NCBI GenBank assembly: GCA_041582695.1
Contig: JBFIBB010000046.1
Coordinates: 1-17,439 of the forward strand
Source of the DNA: JAWKWH01 sp041582695
Lineage (GTDB): Bacteria > Pseudomonadota > Alphaproteobacteria > Rhizobiales > Rhizobiaceae
Direction: 5' to 3'
DNA: 17,439 nucleotides
In this document: positions 7,231 to 14,898 of the stretch, piece after piece
Layout of the letters: the number at the start of each line of letters is the position of its first letter
Position numbering within the stretch: position 1 is the stretch's first letter
Made by a program: the position numbers and the translations under genes
The notes under the pieces: model-generated
Told to the model about the DNA's origin: nothing
Databases searched by the model: none
The model's input: the letters and a program-made list of their open reading frames with translations, nothing else

Positions 7231-8070
7231 TCAATCTTTCTCTAGCCTCTTAAAAGTGCCAACCTCGTTCTCCTGAGGTTCGTAGACTGGAAGATATTTC
7301 GGCGGCATCGGCCCTTTGTTGCGTCCGCCTTGTTGCATCTGCTCCCAGCCATGGGCCAGCACGCCAACCGAACGCGAGAGGCAGAAGAGCCCCCGCGAGA
7401 GCGGCGGCGGGAAGCCCAGCTCGCAGAAGATCACCGCCGTTGCGCCGTCGATATTCATGGCGATCCCGGTGCCGCGCTGGCGGCCAATCTCACCCTGCAC
7501 CGCCTCGCCGATGTCAGCGAAGCGGCCCGACACGGTGCCCGCTTGCGCTGCCTCACGCACCAGCGCCATCAGACGCGGGGCGCGCGGATCGACGGGTTTG
7601 TGAAAGCGGTGGCCGAAGCCCGAGACGATCTTGCCATAGGTCTCTCGCCAGGTCGCGATCCCGTCGTGGGTCGCCGTCTCCAGATCGGCACCGCTCTCAA
7701 GATTTTCGGCAATCCTGAGGTAAAGCTCTGCGCACTGCTCGCCTGCCCCGCCATGCACGTCGCCCAGCATGTTGACGCCCGTCGCCATGACGTTGTTGAG
7801 CCCGACGCCGCAGGTCGCCGCCATTCGGGCCGCCGCGATCGAGGGCGCCTGCGGCCCGTGATCCACGCCCGCTATCAGGGCGCATTCCAGCAGCGCCGCC
7901 TGCGCACGCGTCGGTAGATCGCCTCGCGTCATCAGCCAGATCATCTGGCCAAAGCTGATGTTGCCGATCAGATCTTGGATTGGGTGACCACGAAAGGCGA
8001 TCCGACCCGGGGCCATGTCAATGATCGAGGTCCGCCACCATTGGCGCACCGAATCCGCGTCTTCGCTCAT
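7231..8070 (-). CDS. Citryl-CoA lyase-type member of the citrate synthase family
   Basis: 279-residue protein of the citrate synthase superfamily, about 150 residues shorter than a normal citrate synthase (about 430). The length resembles stand-alone citryl-CoA lyases such as Hydrogenobacter Ccl. All three catalytic positions are kept: H71 in GVDHGPQAPS, H154 in GFGHRFHKPVDPRAPR, and D208 in NIDGA; RSVGVLAH (233-240) is also typical. Known chemistry is reversible cleavage of citryl-CoA to acetyl-CoA and oxaloacetate, with no synthase hydrolysis step needed. It overlaps the preceding gene by 4 bp (ATGA), so it belongs to the dctPQM unit. In this setting it would split a 3-hydroxyacyl-CoA made by the acylating dehydrogenase encoded downstream. 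Citryl-CoA is one candidate; a related 3-hydroxy-3-carboxyacyl-CoA is equally possible. Confidence 0.85.
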   Translation of the reverse strand: MSEDADSVRQWWRTSIIDMAPGRIAFRGHPIQDLIGNISFGQMIWLMTRGDLPTRAQAALLECALIAGVDHGPQAPSIAAARMAATCGVGLNNVMATGVNMLGDVHGGAGEQCAELYLRIAENLESGADLETATHDGIATWRETYGKIVSGFGHRFHKPVDPRAPRLMALVREAAQAGTVSGRFADIGEAVQGEIGRQRGTGIAMNIDGATAVIFCELGFPPPLSRGLFCLSRSVGVLAHGWEQMQQGGRNKGPMPPKYLPVYEPQENEVGTFKRLEKD

Positions 8071-9950
8071 GTTTTTTGCCTTTCCTGCCTGTCACGCAAT
8101 TGCGCCGCCAACCGAATTGGCGCGTTACGCGCGCCGTATCCCTGATAGCCGCCCTTGCGCTGCACGATTTCAAAGAAGAACCCGCGGAAAATCGGCGCAC
8201 TGTAGATCTGAAAATACTCGGCGCCATCCTCCCGGTCGTAAAGGATATGCCCCGCACGGAGTTGCTCGATCAGCTCCGCGTTCAACGCAAATGTCATGGC
8301 CAGGTCGTCATAGTAATTGCCCGGCATTTTCAGCCGCTCGAAACCTGCTGCGTCCAGATGCGCGGAGGTCTCGAAGATCTCGTCGGTCAGAAAGGCGATA
8401 TGCTGCACACCCGCGCCGAACTGGTCGGCCAGAAAGGCCCCGGCAAACGTGCTCCGTTCGCCCGCGCCGTTGAGGTTCAGCCGCACTTCGCCTTCGAGGC
8501 TGGCCAGAGCCTGCGACAGGATCACACCCGAGGGATCGGCCACGTCGACAACCGGCGCTTTTTCCATCTCGAAGGTTGAGGTGTAGTACGTCAGCCAGCT
8601 TTGCATTTCCTGATAACGCATAGTCTGGGCAACATGGTCGATCCGGCGAAGACCAGCGGGCGGTGTCGCTTCGGCCTTGGGAACGGGCTGAAACTCGATA
8701 TCCCACACACGGTGGAGATCGGACTTCTCATCGATGAAATGCACGACGCCGCCGCCGACACCCTTGATCGCCGGAATATCGAGTTCACCCGTGCCGACCG
8801 GTTGTGAAAACGCGGGCGCACCAAGCGCCGTCGCCCGCGCGACCGTATGGCCGGCATCACTCACACGCAGGCCCATGTCGCAGACCGAGGGCCCGTGTTC
8901 GGCGAGCGCGTCGGCAGCGAACCCCGCCGCCTCGGAATTGACTACGATGTTGATGGCACCTTGCCGCCAAAGCTCGACGGATTTCGTAATGTGCTGGCGC
9001 TCTTTTCGAAAACACAGTCCGCTCAGCATCTCTGTCAGCGTCACGCGTGAAGCGGCATCCACCGCGAATTCGATAAACTCGATCCCCTTTGGATACACCC
9101 GAGGCGGAAGGTCCGGCAGCGGCGGTTCGAGTGCAGGCTCGGTGAGCGCCACCTCGTCCAGCAGCGACACCAACGCGCGAAAGCCGTCCCGCGCATAGGT
9201 CTCGCGGCTGCCCTGAGCAGTGTCGCTGACGCGGGCCAATGACCAAGCGCCGTCATAGCCTGACCGGGCGATGACTCGCACGAAACCCGCAAGGTTCAAT
9301 CCCCCTTGACCCGGCAACAGGCCGAAATGGCTTTTCAGCCGCGTAATATCCAGGTTCAGGACGGGGGCGTCGGACAATTGGACATGGAACAGGCGGTGCC
9401 CCGGAATGTCCCGAAGGCGTGCGGGTCGAGAGCCGTCGGCCAACGAGAAAAAAGAGTTCAGCGCCAGACCCAGATGCGGGCTGTTCACGGACTCGATGAT
9501 CTCCAACGCTTCGCTTTCCGTTCGGATGTGCTGCGCCCACGGCAGCGCGATAAGCGCAGCCCGGCACCCTGCCTTGCCCGCGCGTTCTGCCAGCTCGGCA
9601 AAGTCGTCGCGGATCGCCGCTCGTTCGTCTGAGGCCTCAGGATGGGTCGATGTGCCGACAAGCAGCATGCGCGCGCCCAAGTCCTGCATCACGCCAAGCT
9701 TGTGGTCGAGGCGCGCAAGCGTATGTTCTCGCGCGTCTCCCGTCAGCCCTTCAAAGTCATGAAACGGCTGGAAGACATCCACAGTCAGCCCGAGACTGCC
9801 GACACGTTTGCCTATCTCGGCGGGTGATGCGGCCGATCCCGTCATGTCCGGCTCAAAAAGTTCGATGCCGGTAAAGCCCGTCCCGGCAATCGTCTCGAGC
9901 TTCTCGAAAAGATCGCCGGGAACCGATGTTGTTGCAACCGACAGGCGCAT
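8067..9950 (-). CDS. QuiC-like fusion: ligand-deficient TIM barrel plus HPPD-like (VOC) domain
   Basis: 627 residues with the architecture of fused 3-dehydroshikimate dehydratases (QuiC1 of Pseudomonas, about 635 aa). The N-terminal barrel (1-265) has motif positions FHVQLSDAP (188-196) and PGQGG (213-217). However, three of four metal ligands are replaced: I134, N165 and A239 stand where Glu, Asp and Glu belong, and only Q191 remains; F168 replaces the active-site His. The C-terminal part (about 287-620) is like 4-hydroxyphenylpyruvate dioxygenase and keeps the 2-His-1-Glu triad: H439 in RIDHV, H517 in GVQHIAF, E594 in FFFEIVQRKG, followed by GYQGYGARN. So the dehydratase is probably inactive and the iron-oxygenase-like domain is the active half. 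The start overlaps the dctM stop (TGATG) and the stop overlaps the next start (ATGA). Confidence 0.88.
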   Translation of the reverse strand: MRLSVATTSVPGDLFEKLETIAGTGFTGIELFEPDMTGSAASPAEIGKRVGSLGLTVDVFQPFHDFEGLTGDAREHTLARLDHKLGVMQDLGARMLLVGTSTHPEASDERAAIRDDFAELAERAGKAGCRAALIALPWAQHIRTESEALEIIESVNSPHLGLALNSFFSLADGSRPARLRDIPGHRLFHVQLSDAPVLNLDITRLKSHFGLLPGQGGLNLAGFVRVIARSGYDGAWSLARVSDTAQGSRETYARDGFRALVSLLDEVALTEPALEPPLPDLPPRVYPKGIEFIEFAVDAASRVTLTEMLSGLCFRKERQHITKSVELWRQGAINIVVNSEAAGFAADALAEHGPSVCDMGLRVSDAGHTVARATALGAPAFSQPVGTGELDIPAIKGVGGGVVHFIDEKSDLHRVWDIEFQPVPKAEATPPAGLRRIDHVAQTMRYQEMQSWLTYYTSTFEMEKAPVVDVADPSGVILSQALASLEGEVRLNLNGAGERSTFAGAFLADQFGAGVQHIAFLTDEIFETSAHLDAAGFERLKMPGNYYDDLAMTFALNAELIEQLRAGHILYDREDGAEYFQIYSAPIFRGFFFEIVQRKGGYQGYGARNAPIRLAAQLRDRQERQKT

Positions 9951-11245
9951 CAGCCCTGATACCCGAGCATCCTCGGCAGCCAGAGCACCATGTCTGGTAG
10001 CAGGAGCATCGCCAGAAGTGCGACGATCAACACCGCCAGGAATGCCCAGATTTCCGCGATGATCTCGCGCAGCGGGATTTCCGTCACCGCATTGATGACA
10101 AAAAGCAGGATGCCGTAGGGCGGCGTGATCAGCCCGATCATCGAGTTCACGACGACCAGCACTCCGAAGTGAACGAGGTCGATCCCGAGCGCTTCGCAGG
10201 TGGGGATGAACAAGGGCACGATCACGAGGATGATCGTTGTTGCGTCAAGCACGCAACCCAGCGCCAGGATAAGAAGGTTCACTAGAATCAGGAAGACGAT
10301 CGGACTGATATCCGCACCTTCCAGCATGGCCGAGATCGATTGTGGGATCTGTTCCTGGATGACGATGAAGTTCAGGATGAACGCACCGCCGATCACAATC
10401 CCGACCGCAGCAGACGACCGTGCGCTATCCACGAACACCCGGAAGAGACCCCCAAGCGAGATCGCCCGATAGAACATTGCGGCCAACATCAGCGCGTAGA
10501 ACGCAGCAACGGCGGCGGCTTCTGTGGGCGTCGTGACACCGCCATAGATTCCGTAGAGCAGGATCACGGGCATCAGCAATGCAGGGAAGGCGTTCGCCGT
10601 CTTGCGCGGCAGTTCACGCAAAGGGACCGGCTCCTCAAGCGCAAAGCCACGTTTGCCTGCAAGGTAGGTGTTCATTGCCATAAGAACTCCGCCCATGATC
10701 AGCCCGGGCAGGATGCCTGCAAGAAAGAGCGATCCGATAGAGGCCTTTGAGACCAGCGCGTAAAGTACCATAGGGATGGAGGGTGGGATGATCGGTCCGA
10801 TGGTGGCAGAGGCCGCGGTGATCGCCGCCGCATATCCACGGCTATAGCGGTTCTCCTTGGTCATCATTTCAATGATGATCTTGCCGATGCCCGCGGCATC
10901 CGCAACGGCGGAGCCGGACATGCCGGAGAAGATCAGCGAGGCAACGACGTTGACGTGGCCAAGCCCGCCTTTGAAGCGGCCAACGGCGGCGACGCAGAAG
11001 CTTAGGAGCCGGTCGGTGATGGAACCGGCGTTCATGATGTTCGCGGCAACGATAAAAAGCGGCACGGCGAGCAGGATCGTACTTTTGTAGAAGCCCTGCA
11101 GGATCTTTTCACCAGCCAGTGCAACATCCAGACCGGAAACGCCAAGGTAGACGACCGAAGCCAGGAGGATTGAATAGCCAATCGGCGTGCCAATCCCCGC
11201 AAGAAAGAAAAGGGTGACCAGAAGAGAGAGAAGTTCAAAGCTCAT
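9950..11245 (-). CDS. dctM: TRAP transporter large permease DctM
   Basis: 431-residue inner-membrane permease, highly hydrophobic with about 12 helices. It is the ion-coupled channel component of a tripartite ATP-independent periplasmic transporter. Characteristic motifs are GSAVADAAGIG (111-121), IGPIIPPSIPMV (149-160), PTEAAAVAAFYAL in the middle, and GLITPPYG near the C-terminus. Length matches the family (about 425-435). The ATG overlaps the dctQ stop by 4 bp, with GGGAG about 9 nt upstream. The gene is followed directly by the QuiC-like fusion through a TGATG overlap. This ties uptake to catabolism in one transcript. Confidence 0.95.
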   Translation of the reverse strand: MSFELLSLLVTLFFLAGIGTPIGYSILLASVVYLGVSGLDVALAGEKILQGFYKSTILLAVPLFIVAANIMNAGSITDRLLSFCVAAVGRFKGGLGHVNVVASLIFSGMSGSAVADAAGIGKIIIEMMTKENRYSRGYAAAITAASATIGPIIPPSIPMVLYALVSKASIGSLFLAGILPGLIMGGVLMAMNTYLAGKRGFALEEPVPLRELPRKTANAFPALLMPVILLYGIYGGVTTPTEAAAVAAFYALMLAAMFYRAISLGGLFRVFVDSARSSAAVGIVIGGAFILNFIVIQEQIPQSISAMLEGADISPIVFLILVNLLILALGCVLDATTIILVIVPLFIPTCEALGIDLVHFGVLVVVNSMIGLITPPYGILLFVINAVTEIPLREIIAEIWAFLAVLIVALLAMLLLPDMVLWLPRMLGYQG

Positions 11246-11802
11246 TTCTCGTCTCCCTCTGCGGGGTTTTCATCCGTCTCATGCATGGCGTCGACCACGA
11301 TCTCGAGCTCAGTCTTGGGGGGGCCATTCTTGAAGATGTCAAAGAACAGCCACGCATAGCGTGCGGCAACGGCGACGATGAAGACGGCATAGATCGAGAA
11401 GATCGTGCGCATCGGGATCTTCTTCCCGGTGAACGGGTTCTCTACGGTTGTGGTTTTTCGGATCTTCATCCAGTCGATGTAGTCCCATGTGGGCAGCAGC
11501 GTGTAGAGCATGCCGATCACCAGCGCCGCAGCCGAGATCAGAGCAAAAATCTGGCGGGTTCGTTTCCCCACCGACAGGTAGATGATGTCGAACTTGACGT
11601 GATCCGCTTCGCGCACCGCGAAAGCGCAGGCGAAGAATATCACCCATACCCAGAGGATGCCGATTAGCTCAAGCGTCCACCCGGCCGGGGTGAATAAATA
11701 TCGCAGGACGATCTGTAGCAGAAAGATCCCGAAGATTGCCGCCAGCATCCCGCCGGCAATCGCTTCTGCAAGTCGGGAGAACCCCCGGATGAATGTCTTC
11801 AT
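11242..11802 (-). CDS. dctQ: TRAP transporter small permease DctQ
   Basis: 186-residue inner-membrane protein with four predicted helices (about 15-36, 46-65, 85-105, 133-156) and the family motif READHVKFDI (64-73) after helix 2. It partners DctM. The tail after residue 158 is unusually long and acidic (DENPAEGDEK at the end), outside the conserved fold. The loop between helices 3 and 4 is also long, with many Lys and Thr residues. The ATG has a GGGAGGGAG ribosome binding site and lies 32 bp after dctP; the stop overlaps dctM by 4 bp. Confidence 0.93.
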   Translation of the reverse strand: MKTFIRGFSRLAEAIAGGMLAAIFGIFLLQIVLRYLFTPAGWTLELIGILWVWVIFFACAFAVREADHVKFDIIYLSVGKRTRQIFALISAAALVIGMLYTLLPTWDYIDWMKIRKTTTVENPFTGKKIPMRTIFSIYAVFIVAVAARYAWLFFDIFKNGPPKTELEIVVDAMHETDENPAEGDEK

Positions 11803-11834
11803 GGCTGTTCTCCCTCCCTGTTATTCTCTGGCGA

Positions 11835-12845
11835 TCAGTTGCCGAGTGCGTTTATTTTTTCCAGAACGCCCTCGGGCCAGGTTTCGGCGAATTCGCTTTC
11901 GAGATACATCGACTGCACATGATTGCGGAACGCAGCGAGATCGGGCTCATAGACGGCGAGACCTTGCTCTTCCAAGAAGGCGACCAGGTCGGCTTCTTTC
12001 TGAAGCTGACCTTGGCGACCGGATTCCGCAGCCGCATCTGCCGCGGCCTGCACCTTCGCCTGTTGGTCCTCGGTCATACCGTTGAACACCTCGGCATTGA
12101 TCGCGATGTAGTTCAGATCAACCAGATGCGACGTCAGCACGATCTGGTTGGTGACTTCGTAGAATTTGGCGTCAACCACAGTCGGTAGCGGATTGTCCTG
12201 CCCGTCGACCGCGCCCGTTGAGAGCGCCGTGTAGACTTCGGAGAAGGACATCGGCGTTGGAGCCGCGCCAAGCGCCTTGCCCAGGAACTGCCAGGCATCC
12301 GTGCCAGGCATGCGCAGGTTCACGCCCGCCAGATCAGCAGGCGTCATCACCGTCAACTCGTCCTTGCTTTGACGCAGGTTCACATGACGGCGCCCCAGAT
12401 ACATGACCGACAGAAGCTTTACGCCCAGGTCGTTTTCAACGGTTGCCTTGAAGGGGTCCATCAGCGGGTCGTTGAAGACCGCGACCTGGTGGGCCGCGTC
12501 CTGATGCACGTAGCCGGCGGTAAAGATCGAGAACTCGGGGAAGAACTGTGCCAGCTCCTGCGCCGAGGTGATCGACATTTCCAGGTTGCCACGGCTAATC
12601 GCGTCAAGCTCGGTGCCCTGCGCGAAGATGGTTCCGTTATAGCTCGGTTGATAGTCGACGAAATCGGCGACCATCGGCGCGAAGACTTCGGCCATAGCGA
12701 TCGAGCGCTGGTCGGTTTCCGAACCGGACGTCGCCATCCGCAGCGTGATTTTGTCTGCTGCAAATGCGGGTGCGGCCAGACCGGCAGCCAGGCCCAGAAC
12801 TGTAAGCGACGCGACGGTCGCACGACGGGTGATTTTGGTGATCAT
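11835..12845 (-). CDS. dctP: TRAP transporter periplasmic binding protein DctP
   Basis: 336-residue secreted solute receptor. A signal peptide (residues 1-29) has Lys/Arg at the N-terminus, a Leu/Ala core and an AFA-A cleavage site; mature protein begins near residue 30. It is of the DctP family: the carboxylate-clamping Arg is in NLRMPGTDAWQ (R178), preceded by GRRHVNLR (151-158) and followed by VDGQDNPLP (213-221). The ligand should therefore carry at least one carboxylate; its identity is not readable. GGGAGG lies 6 nt before the ATG. It is first in the operon, behind a TTGACA box and the shared operator at 12917-12954. Confidence 0.94.
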   Translation of the reverse strand: MITKITRRATVASLTVLGLAAGLAAPAFAADKITLRMATSGSETDQRSIAMAEVFAPMVADFVDYQPSYNGTIFAQGTELDAISRGNLEMSITSAQELAQFFPEFSIFTAGYVHQDAAHQVAVFNDPLMDPFKATVENDLGVKLLSVMYLGRRHVNLRQSKDELTVMTPADLAGVNLRMPGTDAWQFLGKALGAAPTPMSFSEVYTALSTGAVDGQDNPLPTVVDAKFYEVTNQIVLTSHLVDLNYIAINAEVFNGMTEDQQAKVQAAADAAAESGRQGQLQKEADLVAFLEEQGLAVYEPDLAAFRNHVQSMYLESEFAETWPEGVLEKINALGN

Positions 12846-12916
12846 GGTTTTCCTCCCTAGGATCAGACCATCGCAATGAGGTCGACTCAGTTATTACGGA
12901 TTTTCTGCAAATAGCA

Positions 12917-12954
12917 AGATATTTTTAAAAACATCAGATATTTTGGTTTGTCAA
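12917..12954 (-). promoter_or_regulatory. Predicted dctP promoter with GntR-type operator
   Basis: On the - strand a perfect TTGACA (12954-12949) sits at the very end of the upstream dehydrogenase gene. Directly downstream is the operator: AAAA, CATCAGATA (12932-12940), TTTTG. Its 9-mer core is identical to the core at 7210-7218 (opposite orientation). A second AGATATTTT copy at 12917-12925 lies 19 nt from the first. A clean -10 box is not obvious (TTTAAA at about 19 nt is the best I see). The leader to the dctP ATG is about 70 nt. Confidence 0.6.
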
Positions 12955-14030
12955 ATCGCCTGTGAAACGGACGCCGCAGCGGTTCCAGCCACCTCAAAGG
13001 ACACTTCGACCCCGGCTTCGGCGGATGTGGCGATGGCCTCGACGACCTCCAGCGAGCGCATGCCTTGCAGCCCAGAGACCAAGGGCTTCTTGCGTCCCCC
13101 GATCACCTCCACAAAGTGGTTCATCTGCGTGACCAAGGGGTCTTCGGCACCGCAGGTCAGGGAGGTTGCTGAAATCGGAGTCCACCAATCGGGCATTGCC
13201 TCATGTCGCCAGACCCTCAGGTCGGGCAACGACAATCCGCCCTCTGAGCCGCCGATGAGATAGCAGCTTTCATTGGTAGCGGGATAAGCAGGGTTCTCGC
13301 GTGCGGTTAATTCCCAACTCCAGGGAGCCACGATGCTGTCCGATACCGAGATCGTCGCCACGGCATCCCCCTCGAAGGTCAGGATGGCAGTCGCCAGATC
13401 TTCGTTTTCGAACCCGCGAGCCGACGGCACTGCCACTGCTCGAACGGACCGGACCTCGCCACAGAAGTGACGCAGCAGATCAACATCATGCACAAGGTTG
13501 ACCGAAATCGGCCCAGCCCCTTTCCGAGTCCGCCAGGGGGCGGCATCGAAATAGTGGTCGGGCTTGTAGAACCAGCATGTCGTCTGCACCGCACGCACGG
13601 TTCCAATGGCCCCGCTGTCAAGTACCGCTTTCGCAGCCTTAACCATGCCATTGTGCCGCCGATGATGCCCGACAAGAAGCGGCACGCCCGCCGTTTCTGC
13701 CGCGTCCGTCAGAAGTCTCGCCTCGGAAGACGTAACCGCGATCGGCTTCTCGATCAGGATCGGGCACCCCTGCGTGATGCATGCCAGGCCTTGTTCGAGA
13801 TGCATGGGCGTCGGTGTTGCAAGCACAACTCCATTCGGTTTTTCCGTCTCAAACAATTCGTCTAGCGATGCAAAAACCTGCGCCCCCAACTTCGCAGCGG
13901 CATTGCGGCTGTTTTCGTCAGGGTCCACAACCGCCGACAGCGACACACCAGGCGATCGCCTCAGAACCTCCGCGTGCCGCCGCCCGATCAGTCCGAAACC
14001 GACAACTGCGATACGTGTTGTGTCTGACAT
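12951..14030 (-). CDS. Gfo/Idh/MocA-family NAD(P)-dependent dehydrogenase
   Basis: 359-residue cytosolic oxidoreductase. The N-terminal Rossmann domain has GFGLIG (11-16) and an acidic residue at the end of strand 2 (D36), favouring NAD. The family EKP motif is at 94-96 with the conserved Lys95. The C-terminal alpha/beta domain contains GAGPISVNLVHDVDLLRH (171-188), including the His/Asp pair used in catalysis by inositol dehydrogenase relatives. Length is normal. The start has GAAGGA 8 nt upstream. It is transcribed away from gntR, with an operator-like site between them, and its 3' end abuts the dctP promoter. Most likely it oxidises a hydroxyl of a cyclitol, sugar acid or shikimate-like substrate as an early step; the substrate is unknown. 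Confidence 0.9.
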   Translation of the reverse strand: MSDTTRIAVVGFGLIGRRHAEVLRRSPGVSLSAVVDPDENSRNAAAKLGAQVFASLDELFETEKPNGVVLATPTPMHLEQGLACITQGCPILIEKPIAVTSSEARLLTDAAETAGVPLLVGHHRRHNGMVKAAKAVLDSGAIGTVRAVQTTCWFYKPDHYFDAAPWRTRKGAGPISVNLVHDVDLLRHFCGEVRSVRAVAVPSARGFENEDLATAILTFEGDAVATISVSDSIVAPWSWELTARENPAYPATNESCYLIGGSEGGLSLPDLRVWRHEAMPDWWTPISATSLTCGAEDPLVTQMNHFVEVIGGRKKPLVSGLQGMRSLEVVEAIATSAEAGVEVSFEVAGTAAASVSQAI

Positions 14031-14085
14031 GGGCGGCGTCCTTCGATTCCGGGTTCACGGCGACCACCCTAAATGGAAGTAGCTG

Positions 14086-14113
14086 AAAATATCAATATCA
14101 TCTGGTATTTTTA
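14086..14113. promoter_or_regulatory. Divergent operator between dehydrogenase and gntR
   Basis: In the 169-bp divergent region, AAAATA (14086-14091) and TATTTT (14106-14111) form an inverted repeat around ATCATCTGG. Read on the - strand it gives AAAATACCAGAT, which matches AAAACATCAGAT of the dctP site at 10 of 12 positions. A further ATCTGACA follows at about 14119. The site lies about 60 bp before the dehydrogenase start and about 90 bp before the gntR start, suited to autoregulation and control of the dehydrogenase gene. It is weaker than the other two copies. Confidence 0.5.
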
Positions 14114-14199
14114 TTTTAATCTGACATAGGCGCGACTTGCTGGCTTCCATCCTCGATGCTATGTTTTATGACGAATCAGAAAACGTCAGGCGAAATGCG

Positions 14200-14853
14200 A
14201 TGGCAAAATCCTTGAACGAAGTCGGTGCGTCGACCTATCAACGCATCAAGCGTGATGTCATCTTCGGAGATCTCGCTCCGGGCACAAAGCTTAAGCTGGA
14301 CGGCTTGCGTCAACGCTATTCCGCCAGCATGTCCACGTTGCGCGAAACACTGAACCGTCTGGCCAGCGAAGGGTTCGTCGAAGCGCAGGATCAACGCGGA
14401 TTTTTCGTCACGCCGGTGTCGCGTGAAGATCTGACCGAGATCGCCGACCTTCGTGTGCTTCTGGAGTGCCATGCCTTGCGTCTTTCGGTGAAATTCGGTG
14501 ACACGGATTGGGAGGGCAATCTGGTTGCGGCACATCACAAGCTCCACGTAATTGAGCAGAAGATGTCGAGCGGCGATGACACCCAGAAAGAGGATTGGAA
14601 GCGATATGATTGGGAATTCCACAAAGCTCTGATCCAAGCCTGCGGATCTCGGAACCTCCTGTCGCTGCACGCTGTACTCTACGACAAGTATCTGCGCTAC
14701 CAGATGCTTGTTCTGACCTATAGGGGCCAAGAAGCCGTCGAAGAGCATCGAAAAATGTTCGAGGCGGCGCTTGACCGGAACGTGGACCGTGCGGCGCAGA
14801 TCCTGAAAATCCACATCGAAAAGGGCCTGGAGCACACGCTTTCCGCGTTTTGA
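14200..14853 (+). CDS. GntR-family regulator, FadR/FCD subfamily
   Basis: 217-residue DNA-binding regulator. The winged helix-turn-helix spans about 10-72: TYQRIKRDVIFGDLAPGTKL, then STLRETLNRLASEGFV and the wing QRGFFVTPVS. The FCD effector domain (about 78-212) carries the expected metal/ligand residues: D137 and H141 in YDWEFHKAL, H183 in EEHRKMF and H205 in KIHIEKG. Members usually repress a nearby catabolic operon and release DNA when a carboxylate inducer binds. ATG 14200 is chosen because AGG lies about 9 nt upstream and the helix-turn-helix then begins at the normal distance; ATG 14161 and TTG 14137 are possible but lack ribosome binding sites. It is divergent from the dehydrogenase and probably acts at the three related dyads at 7.2, 12.9 and 14.1 kb. 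Confidence 0.92.
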   Translation: MAKSLNEVGASTYQRIKRDVIFGDLAPGTKLKLDGLRQRYSASMSTLRETLNRLASEGFVEAQDQRGFFVTPVSREDLTEIADLRVLLECHALRLSVKFGDTDWEGNLVAAHHKLHVIEQKMSSGDDTQKEDWKRYDWEFHKALIQACGSRNLLSLHAVLYDKYLRYQMLVLTYRGQEAVEEHRKMFEAALDRNVDRAAQILKIHIEKGLEHTLSAF

Positions 14854-14878
14854 AAATGCTTTCGGAAGAATTGACGCG

Positions 14879-14898
14879 CTGCACTGCACTGCACTGCG
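14879..14898. repeat. Short tandem repeat, period 5 (GCACT)
   Basis: Three consecutive GCACT units flanked by partial units lie 25 bp after the gntR stop. Such a tract can change length by slippage, but it is outside any gene. No function is indicated. Confidence 0.7.

Noticed and set aside
8067..9950. Simple annotation as 3-dehydroshikimate dehydratase (quiC)
   Set aside because: Three of four expected metal ligands of the dehydratase domain are absent, so the activity is not supported despite the shared architecture.
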